Below, piece after piece: positions 58,200 through 64,000 of a DNA stretch of 64,000 nucleotides. A program made the position numbers and the translations under genes. The stretch spans positions 7,191,001 to 7,255,000 of the forward strand of contig NC_009445.1 of NCBI RefSeq assembly GCF_000026145.1. The letters run 5' to 3'. Source of the stretch: Bradyrhizobium sp. ORS 278. GTDB taxonomy: Bacteria; Pseudomonadota; Alphaproteobacteria; Rhizobiales; Xanthobacteraceae. Positions within the stretch are counted from its first letter, which is position 1. Each line of letters starts with the position of its first letter. Below the pieces are notes generated by a model that ran no database searches, was not told the DNA's origin, and saw only the letters and a program-made list of their open reading frames with translations.

Positions 58200-58317
58200 G
58201 GCAAAGCTCCTTGGCTGATCGAGCCATGATCTCTCCAATTCGGCGCATGGAGCATGCAAACCATTGTCATTTTCGCCAAGATATGCACGATCCGTGCATG
58301 ACCTCGGAGATTGCCGC
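58200..58317. promoter_or_regulatory. hpd/lrp divergent control region
   Basis: This 118-bp gap separates hpd and the Lrp-type gene. It contains a 17-bp perfect palindrome, ATGCACGATCCGTGCAT at 58283-58299, ending 19 bases before the regulator's ATG. Lrp/AsnC proteins bind imperfect palindromes of about this size, so this is the best operator candidate. Confidence 0.6.
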
Positions 58318-58797
58318 ATGATTTCGGTCGACAGCTTCGATCTCCGCATCCTGGCCGCGCTGCAGGACGATGGCCGGCTGACCAACCAGGAACTGGCAGA
58401 TCTCGCCGGCCTCTCTGCCTCGCAATGCTCGCGTCGTCGGATGCGGCTGGAGGAGGACGGCGTCATCGCCGGCTACCGCGCCCAGCTTGCGAGCCAGGCG
58501 CTCGGCTTCGAACTGATCGCCTTCATCCAGATCACCCTGGCCACCCACTCGCCCGACAATGCCCAGAAGTTTCGCGCACTGGTCAACCGTGTCGATGACA
58601 TCCAGGAGGCCTACGCTCTGACCGGCGACTCCGACTATCTCCTCAAGGTCGTGCTGCGCGACCTCAAGAGCCTGTCGGACATCGTCAACAATGTGCTGAT
58701 GCCGCATCAGAGCGTCGCCCATGTGCGCTCCTCGATCGTGCTCGACCGGCTGAAGGAGAGCGCGAAGCTGCCGCTGGCGTCGCTGCCGACGAGCTGA
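58318..58797 (+). CDS. Lrp/AsnC-family regulator
   Basis: This 159-residue regulator has an N-terminal helix-turn-helix (LRILAALQDDGRLTNQELADLAGLS region, about 8-45) and the RAM effector-binding domain (FIQITLATHSPDNAQ, then ALTGDSDYLLKVVLRDLKS). Length is standard. Divergent placement next to hpd suggests that it senses an amino acid, probably tyrosine or phenylalanine, and controls aromatic catabolism (inference from position). ATG 58318 has CGGAGA 7 bases upstream. Confidence 0.9.
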   Translation: MISVDSFDLRILAALQDDGRLTNQELADLAGLSASQCSRRRMRLEEDGVIAGYRAQLASQALGFELIAFIQITLATHSPDNAQKFRALVNRVDDIQEAYALTGDSDYLLKVVLRDLKSLSDIVNNVLMPHQSVAHVRSSIVLDRLKESAKLPLASLPTS

Positions 58798-58886
58798 CGG
58801 GAGGGCGCGAATCGAGGGAACTTCGGCATTCACCCCCACGCGGGCTTTTGCGACAGTCGCCGCGCTCCAAATTTTGCGAGACGACC

Positions 58887-59198
58887 ATGGCGCTGCAGCT
58901 TCGCCCCAACTGCGAGTATTGCGACAAGGACCTGCCGCCGTCCGCGACGGATGCGCGGATCTGTTCGTATGAATGCACCTTCTGCGCCGAGTGCGTGGAG
59001 ACGAAACTGTTCAACGTCTGCCCCAACTGCGGCGGCGGTTTTGCACCGCGGCCGATCCGGCCGGCGCGGGAATGGCGCGCGGGCGTCTGCACGGCGAAGC
59101 AGTTGCCGTCGGACAAGCGCGTGCATCTGAAGTATGCGGCCGAAGACGTCGCGGCGTTTGTGGCCGACGTAAAGAACGTTCTGCCGGTGAACCGCTGA
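58887..59198 (+). CDS. DUF1272 zinc-ribbon-like protein
   Basis: This 103-residue protein is a DUF1272 member. It has at least seven cysteines in CxxC-like pairs (CEYCDKDLP, CSYECTFCAECV, VCPNCGGG), so one or two zinc atoms are likely bound. The rest is basic, with a helical C-terminal tail. ATG 58887 is chosen because the family begins MALQLRPNCEYC; a frame open to 58848 is not supported. It follows the Lrp gene by 89 bp. Function unknown. Confidence 0.8.
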   Translation: MALQLRPNCEYCDKDLPPSATDARICSYECTFCAECVETKLFNVCPNCGGGFAPRPIRPAREWRAGVCTAKQLPSDKRVHLKYAAEDVAAFVADVKNVLPVNR

Positions 59199-59208
59199 CT
59201 GCATTTGC

Positions 59209-59284
59209 CGTCATTGCGAGCGCAGCGAAGCAATCCAGGACTGCACGCGCGACTCTGGATTGCTTCGCTGCGCTCGCAATGACG
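59209..59284. repeat. REP-like hairpin element B, between convergent genes
   Basis: A 76-bp palindrome begins CGTCATTGCGAGCGCAGCGAAGC and ends with its complement (GCTTCGCTGCGCTCGC then AATGACG). It lies 10 bp after the DUF1272 stop and 1 bp before the fahA stop, so it probably acts as a bidirectional terminator. Same family as 56984-57064. Confidence 0.8.
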
Positions 59285-59285
59285 C

Positions 59286-60554
59286 CTACTCGGCAGCAAC
59301 GATCGTGCCCTCCACATCGCCGAAGCCGACGCGATAGCCTTGGCCCTGGCACCAGCCGCGCATGACGAGCGAGTCGCCGTCTTCCAGGAAGGTGCGCTTC
59401 ACGCCGCCTGCGAGTTCGACCGGCTCGGTGCCGTTCCAACTGATCTCCAACAGGCTGCCGCGCTGGTGCTTGTCCGGGCCGGAGATGGTGCCGCTGCCAA
59501 GGAGGTCGCCAACGCTCATCGCGCAGCCCGACGAGGCGTGGTGTATCAGTTGCTGGACGCTCGACCAGTACATGTATTTGAAGTTGGTTTGCGCAATGGT
59601 CCGCGCGGCGGCGCCCGCGCTCAGCGAAACCTCGAGCGCGAGATCGTAGTTCTGCGCGTTCTTCTGCTGCAGATAGGGCAACGGCACCGGCTGCTGCGCC
59701 GGCCCCGCGATACGGAACGGTTCCAGCGCCTCCCGCGTCACGACCCACGGGCTGATCGAGGTCGCGAACGCCTTGGCCTGGAACGGGCCGAGCGGGACGT
59801 ATTCCCATTGCTGGATGTCGCGCGCGCTCCAGTCGTTGAGCAGCACGAAGCCGAAGATCATCGCTTCCGCCTGCGCCTCGGTCAGCATCTCGCCGAGGCG
59901 CGAGGACTGGCCGATGACGACGCCCATCTCCAGCTCGAAATCGAGCCGCTTACAGGGACCGAAGCTCGGCACGTCGGCGCTCGGCGGCTTGAGCTGGCCG
60001 CGCGGCCGGCGCACCTTCGTGCCGGACACGACAACCGTGGAGGCGCGGCCGTTGTAGCCGATCGGCATGTGCAGCCAGTTCGGCTGCAGCGCGTTGTCCT
60101 TGCCGCGGAACATCACTCCGACATTGGTGGCGTGCTCCCTCGATGAGTAGAAGTCGGTGTAGCCGGCGACGCGGAACGGCAGATGCAACGTCACGTCCTG
60201 GCGCGGCAGCAGCGCGCGGCTGCGCAGCGGCCTGTCGTCGCGCAGCCGCGGAGTATCCTCGCGCAACAACGCGCTGATCGCCGCGCGCGTCCTCGACCAC
60301 ACGGCGGGGCCGAGCGCCATGAAGGCATTGAGCGAGGGTTGCGCGAACACCTCGTAGGCCGGCGACAGGTCGAGCAGGCCTTCGTCCTCGAGCACCGCGA
60401 GGTCGAGCACGTAGTCGCCGATGGCGACGCCGACGCGGGACTTCGGCGAGTCCGCCGCCGAGAACACGCCATAGGGCAGGTTCTGGATCGGAAAATCGGA
60501 GGTCGGATCGACCGGGATGAAGGAGCGGAGCGAGGGATCGTTAGAGTGGGGCAA
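59286..60554 (-). CDS. fahA: Fumarylacetoacetase
   Basis: This 422-residue hydrolase splits fumarylacetoacetate into fumarate and acetoacetate, the last step of tyrosine breakdown. Visible features are DFYSSREHATNVG with the metal aspartate and catalytic histidine, DFELEMG with two metal glutamates, LNDWSARDIQ with the last metal aspartate, and LGSGTISGP near the C-terminus. TTG 60554 is the start, with GGAG 7 bases before. It lies 122 bp downstream of hmgA on the same strand, with a REP-like hairpin between them, so it is probably read together with hmgA at a lower level. Confidence 0.94.
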   Translation of the reverse strand: MPHSNDPSLRSFIPVDPTSDFPIQNLPYGVFSAADSPKSRVGVAIGDYVLDLAVLEDEGLLDLSPAYEVFAQPSLNAFMALGPAVWSRTRAAISALLREDTPRLRDDRPLRSRALLPRQDVTLHLPFRVAGYTDFYSSREHATNVGVMFRGKDNALQPNWLHMPIGYNGRASTVVVSGTKVRRPRGQLKPPSADVPSFGPCKRLDFELEMGVVIGQSSRLGEMLTEAQAEAMIFGFVLLNDWSARDIQQWEYVPLGPFQAKAFATSISPWVVTREALEPFRIAGPAQQPVPLPYLQQKNAQNYDLALEVSLSAGAAARTIAQTNFKYMYWSSVQQLIHHASSGCAMSVGDLLGSGTISGPDKHQRGSLLEISWNGTEPVELAGGVKRTFLEDGDSLVMRGWCQGQGYRVGFGDVEGTIVAAE

Positions 60555-60573
60555 ACTGCTTCTCCAAACGGAT

Positions 60574-60658
60574 CGTCATGCCCGGGCTTGACCCGGGCAT
60601 CCATATCCACCCGGCGGGCTGATAGACGTGGATGGCCGGGTCAAGCCCGGCCATGACG
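60574..60658. repeat. REP-like hairpin element, second family
   Basis: An 85-bp element begins CGTCATGCCCGGGCTTGACC and ends GGGTCAAGCCCGGCCATGACG with long complementary arms and ATCCATATCCAC/GTGGATG between. It lies between hmgA and fahA. Such units can stabilise the upstream mRNA. Confidence 0.75.
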
Positions 60659-60676
60659 GCGGTGACATGGCTCAGC

Positions 60677-62026
60677 CTACGGCCTGTTCGGATCGAAGCG
60701 CTTTTCCAATCCGTTCCAGCAATCGGCGTAGTCCGGCTGCAGGGTGCCGGACTCGGCGGCATGCCTGGTGATCCGCTGCGGGAAGCGGGTCTCGAACATG
60801 AAGGCCATGGTGCCCGTCAGCTTCACCGGCTTCAGCTCGCTGTTGCTGGCGTGGTCGAACGCCTCGCGGTCCGGGCCGTGCGGCAGCATGCAATTGTGCA
60901 GGCTCATGCCGCCGGGCACGAAGCCTTGCGGCTTGGCGTCGTAGACGCCGTAGATCAGGCCCATGAACTCCGACATGATGTTCATGTGATACCAAGGCGG
61001 ACGGAAGGTGTTGTCGGCCACCATCCAGCGCTCGGGGAAGATCACGAAATCGATGTTGGCCGTGCCGGCGGTTTCCGACGGCGAGGTCAGCACCGTGAAG
61101 ATGGACGGATCGGGATGATCGAAGCCGATGGCGCCGACCGGCGAAAAGGTGCGGAGGTCGTATTTGTAGGGCGCGTAGTTGCCGTGCCAGGCGACGACGT
61201 CGATCGGCGAATGCTTCAGCTCGGTCTTGAACAGCGCGCCGCCCCACTTCACGTAGAGCTCGGTCGGCGTGTCCTTGTCCTCGTAGGACGCGACCGGCGT
61301 CAGGAAGTCGCGGGCATTGGCGAGGCAGTTGGCGCCGATCGGGCCGCGCTCCGGCAGGGTGAAGGCGCCGCCATAGTTCTCGCAGAGATAACCGCGCGCC
61401 GGGCCGGCGGGGATCTCAACCCGGAACTTCACGCCGCGCGGAATCACGACGATCTCGCCGGGCTCGGCATCGATGCGGCCGAACTCGGTGACGAACAGCA
61501 GGCGCCCCTGCTGCAGCACGAACATCAGCTCGCCATCGGCATTGTAGAAGTGCTGGTCGACCATCGACTTGGTGATGACGTAGACATGCGCGGCCATGCC
61601 GGCCTGCGTCGCCGCATCGCCCGCCGTCGTCATCGTTTGCACGCCCTGCAGGAACGTGACCTCGCCCGCCGGCATCGGCGTCGGATCCCAGCGCAGCTGC
61701 TGCACCGTGATCTCCTGCTCGTGGCACGGCGCGGTGCGCCACAGCCCGGCGTCGACCTTGGCGAAGCGGCCAGAGTGCTTCACCGAGGGCCGGATGCGGT
61801 ACAGCCAGGAGCGCTCGTTGGAGCCGCGCGGGGCGGTGAACGGCGAGCCGGAGAGCTGCTCGGCATAGAGCCCATAGGCGCAGCGCTGCGGCGAGTTGCG
61901 GCCGATCGGCAAGGCGCCGGGCAGCGCCTCGGTCTCGAACGAATTGCCGAAGCCGGACATGTAGCCGGGCGTGACCTGCCCAGTCGCACGGCTTAGCCGG
62001 TCAGGCGATGTGTTGATGTTCATCAT
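60677..62026 (-). CDS. hmgA: Homogentisate 1,2-dioxygenase
   Basis: This 449-residue ring-cleaving dioxygenase converts homogentisate to maleylacetoacetate with a ferrous iron. Iron ligands fit the family pattern: His and Glu six residues apart in WYHMNIMSE, and His 36 residues after the first in [22 protein letters not shown] and [14 protein letters not shown] mark the N-terminus. The start is ATG 62026, which overlaps the stop of the MBL-fold gene as ATGA, with GGGAGAAGG upstream, so translation is coupled. ATG 62023 is an alternative. Maleylacetoacetate isomerase, needed for the next step, is not in the window. Confidence 0.96.
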   Translation of the reverse strand: MMNINTSPDRLSRATGQVTPGYMSGFGNSFETEALPGALPIGRNSPQRCAYGLYAEQLSGSPFTAPRGSNERSWLYRIRPSVKHSGRFAKVDAGLWRTAPCHEQEITVQQLRWDPTPMPAGEVTFLQGVQTMTTAGDAATQAGMAAHVYVITKSMVDQHFYNADGELMFVLQQGRLLFVTEFGRIDAEPGEIVVIPRGVKFRVEIPAGPARGYLCENYGGAFTLPERGPIGANCLANARDFLTPVASYEDKDTPTELYVKWGGALFKTELKHSPIDVVAWHGNYAPYKYDLRTFSPVGAIGFDHPDPSIFTVLTSPSETAGTANIDFVIFPERWMVADNTFRPPWYHMNIMSEFMGLIYGVYDAKPQGFVPGGMSLHNCMLPHGPDREAFDHASNSELKPVKLTGTMAFMFETRFPQRITRHAAESGTLQPDYADCWNGLEKRFDPNRP

Positions 62027-62979
62027 CCTTCTCCCTGCAGGCGGGCCCACATCTCGCGGTCGCGCTCGGCGGTCCAGATCACGGGATCGTCGATGCCGCT
62101 GGCTTCGTCATAGGCGCGGGACACGTTGAACGGCAGACAGTGCTCGTAGATCGCGAAGCTCGAGAACTTCGGGTCCATGACCTCGCGGGTCGCCGCCATC
62201 GACTCCTTGAGGCTACGTCCCCTGGCCACCGACAGCTCGGCGGCGCCATACAGCGACGAGACGAAGTCGCGCGTCATGGCGATCGCCTCGCGCACGGTGG
62301 CCTCGCCCTTCAGCGCGTCGCCGCGGCCGGGCGCGATCGCCTTGGGATTGAAGTCGCGAATCTCGTTGAGGGTCGACGGCCATTCGCGCAAATAGGCGTC
62401 GCCGCAATAGCAGGCCGAGTGGTACTCGATGAGGTCGCCGGAGAACATCACCTCGGCGTCCGGCACCCAGGCGACGATGTCGCCGGAGGTGTGGCCAGCG
62501 CCGAGCTGGATCAATTGCACCTCGCGCTTGCCGAGATGGATCGTCATCTCGCCTTCGAAGGTCAGCGTCGGCCAGGTCAGGCCGGGAATGCTCTGCGCGT
62601 CCTGAAACAGCCGCGGGAAGCGGCCATACTCGGAGTCCCAATCCTGCTGGCCGCGCTCGACGATCAGCCGGTGCGTCTCCTGCGAAGCGACGATGCCTTG
62701 CGCCTGATAGGCCGAGGCGCCGAGCACGCGCACGGCATGATAATGCGACAGCACGACATATTTGATCGGCTTGTCGGTGACGGTCCTGACCCGCTCGATC
62801 ACCTTGCCGGCCATCGCCGGCGTCGCCTGCGCGTCGAACACGATGCAGCCGTCGTCGCCGACGATGACAGCAGAGTTCGGATCGCCCTCCGCGGTGAACG
62901 CATAGAGATCGGGGCCGATCTCGGAGAAGGTGACCTTCTTCTCGGCCATGTCGGTGGTGGATGCGAAACCCTTCGCCAT
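62023..62979 (-). CDS. MBL-fold protein with degenerate metal site
   Basis: This 318-residue protein has the metallo-beta-lactamase fold ([42 protein letters not shown]). The usual HxHxDH zinc motif reads HYHAVR, so the aspartate and third histidine that bind the second metal are replaced by Val and Arg. The remaining His, Asp and downstream ligands could hold one metal. It is coupled to hmgA (4-bp overlap) and lies 24 bp downstream of the DUF2783 gene, so it should act in aromatic-acid catabolism, perhaps as a hydrolase or thioesterase (inference). GAGGA precedes ATG 62979. Confidence 0.8.
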   Translation of the reverse strand: MAKGFASTTDMAEKKVTFSEIGPDLYAFTAEGDPNSAVIVGDDGCIVFDAQATPAMAGKVIERVRTVTDKPIKYVVLSHYHAVRVLGASAYQAQGIVASQETHRLIVERGQQDWDSEYGRFPRLFQDAQSIPGLTWPTLTFEGEMTIHLGKREVQLIQLGAGHTSGDIVAWVPDAEVMFSGDLIEYHSACYCGDAYLREWPSTLNEIRDFNPKAIAPGRGDALKGEATVREAIAMTRDFVSSLYGAAELSVARGRSLKESMAATREVMDPKFSSFAIYEHCLPFNVSRAYDEASGIDDPVIWTAERDREMWARLQGEG

Positions 62980-63003
62980 CAGTTCATTCCTCGTGTCGGG
63001 CAG

Positions 63004-63231
63004 CTATTGCTGCTGTTGTTGCTGTTGCTGGCTGGCATCGATCATGCGCCGCTTGGCGAGCGTGATCGCCTCGCGCAACACGGTGATGTCGCCGATGTGA
63101 TTGGCAAGGATCAGGACCAGCGCCGCATCGAGATCGGCGCTGTCCTTCTCCGAGAGGCCGCGATGCGCCTCAACGATGGCGCGGAAGGCGTCATCCGGCT
63201 TGGTGAAGTTCGACGCGGTCGAGAGGGCCAT
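63004..63231 (-). CDS. DUF2783 protein with polyglutamine tail
   Basis: This is a 75-residue, mostly helical protein (FRAIVEAHRGLSEKDSADLDAAL, best read as FRAIVEAHRGLSEKD then SADLDAALVLILANH). It matches DUF2783, a small family usually found beside flavin hydroxylases and probably their partner. It ends in eight consecutive glutamines encoded by mixed CAG/CAA codons, an odd feature for a bacterial protein. ATG 63231 has GGAG 6 bases upstream and lies 11 bp after the hydroxylase stop. Confidence 0.8.
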   Translation of the reverse strand: MALSTASNFTKPDDAFRAIVEAHRGLSEKDSADLDAALVLILANHIGDITVLREAITLAKRRMIDASQQQQQQQQ

Positions 63232-63242
63232 CACCGGCTCCT

Positions 63243-64000
63243 TCAGTTCAGTCCGGCGGCGCGCGCCACGGCCGCGGCGATGGTCTCCCGCGTCGGATGC
63301 CGGAAGCGTGCCGCGATATAGCCGTCGGGGCGGAGCAGATAGGCCGTGCCGGGCTCGGCGCCGTAGCGCTTGGTCGCAAATCCCTCCGCATCGACATAAC
63401 CGTCGCCGCCGATCCTGATGACACCGACCTCGCTGGCTACGTCGATCGCCGCGCCATTGGCGAATGACACCACGGTGAAGCGCCGGCCCTCGGCATTGAA
63501 CGCGTCAGTGAGATGAAAGTGCCGTCCGTCGGCGGCCTTCAGCGGAGCATCGAGCAACGAGGTGCCCGGGCAAGGCCCGCTCGCCCACGCTTCGGCATCG
63601 GCGGTCGACAGCGGCGTCTCGTACACCGAAGGTACCGAGAGCCGGCCGCCATTGACCATGCGCTTGCCGAACTCGGTCTCCTTGGCGAGCGACAGCACCG
63701 CCTTGCGCAGCCGAGCCTCCTGTGCGCTCACCGGCGCCATGAAGTCGGTGGCGCGGGTGGACTCGCGAATGTTCTCGTCGGCCGCGGCGCTGCGCTCGAT
63801 GTGATAGGTCTCGAGCAAATCGGACGGCGACGTCCCGCGCAGCACGCGATCGAGCTTCCAGGACAGGTTCTCCGCATCCTCCAGCCCGGAATTGGCGCCG
63901 CGCGCGCCGAAGGGCGACACCTGGTGGGCGGAATCGCCGGCGAAGATCACGCGGCCATGGATGAACCGCTCCATGCGGCGGCACTGGAACTTGTACAGCG
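63243..64000 (-). CDS. FAD-dependent aromatic hydroxylase (partial, N-terminus outside window)
   Basis: The C-terminal roughly 250 residues of a flavin hydroxylase are present, continuous to the window edge. FAD-contact motif GRVIFAGDSAHQVSPFGARGANSGLEDAENL (best read as GRVIFAGDSAHQVSPFG then ARGANSGLEDAENL) is followed by a long helical segment and the thioredoxin-like C-terminal domain (YLLRPDGYIAAR). The MhpA-like group hydroxylates phenolic acids. In an operon with hmgA the likely product is homogentisate, for example from 3-hydroxyphenylacetate (inference). Codons upstream of Met at 63974 are in frame (LYKFQCRR), so that Met is internal. Confidence 0.88.
   Translation of the reverse strand, partial: LYKFQCRRMERFIHGRVIFAGDSAHQVSPFGARGANSGLEDAENLSWKLDRVLRGTSPSDLLETYHIERSAAADENIRESTRATDFMAPVSAQEARLRKAVLSLAKETEFGKRMVNGGRLSVPSVYETPLSTADAEAWASGPCPGTSLLDAPLKAADGRHFHLTDAFNAEGRRFTVVSFANGAAIDVASEVGVIRIGGDGYVDAEGFATKRYGAEPGTAYLLRPDGYIAARFRHPTRETIAAAVARAAGLN

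Overview
The window looks like a chromosome segment of a Bradyrhizobium-type alphaproteobacterium (inference). It is GC-rich. The tyrosine/homogentisate genes, the Cox-like molybdenum hydroxylase, the trehalose genes, the small hairpin repeats and the mobile elements resemble those of Rhizobiales. No rRNA genes and no CRISPR are present. One tRNA, Ser(GGA), lies at 44113-44202.

Layout. 1-7.3 kb: ordinary accessory metabolism, with an MFS transporter, a Tat-signal short-chain dehydrogenase, a stand-alone EAL protein, and a LysR regulator divergent from a flavin monooxygenase. 7.4-28.8 kb: a type I secretion/toxin locus on the minus strand. In transcription order it holds a HlyC-like lysine acyltransferase, a HlyB-like ABC exporter with a dead C39 domain, a HlyD-like adaptor, an Imm11/DUF1629 immunity-type protein, and one 15.8-kb gene for a 5,265-residue protein. 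That protein starts with an AHH/HNH-nuclease-like module. It continues with a hydrophobic Gly/Ala-rich region, an EF-hand-like segment, 39 units of 51-62 residues, a glycine-zipper region and about 90 units of 17 residues. 29-37.8 kb: a decayed prophage (holin-like, tail and DUF4815 remnants, truncated ImmA-like and DUF2924 genes) invaded by an IS66-family tnpC. 37.86-44.13 kb: a 6.2-kb integrative element in tRNA-Ser(GGA), with a P4-type integrase and a 15-bp direct repeat at its ends.

44.4-64 kb: core-like metabolism. otsA, otsB and an MFS transporter (trehalose) are followed by a chemotaxis receptor and a form II CoxL-type oxidoreductase in the order S-L-M. An alpha-methylacyl-CoA racemase-like gene comes next. 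The last part is the tyrosine/homogentisate block: hpd with a divergent Lrp-type regulator, a DUF1272 gene, and a minus-strand cluster running flavin hydroxylase, DUF2783, MBL-fold protein, hmgA, fahA. Hpd makes homogentisate, HmgA opens the ring and FahA splits fumarylacetoacetate. The flavin hydroxylase probably feeds a second aromatic acid into the same route. Maleylacetoacetate isomerase is not in the window.

The most unusual system is the type I secretion locus. It combines RTX-toxin maturation and export genes with a polymorphic-toxin-style nuclease/immunity pair, but its cargo carries two private repeat arrays in place of recognisable RTX nonapeptides.
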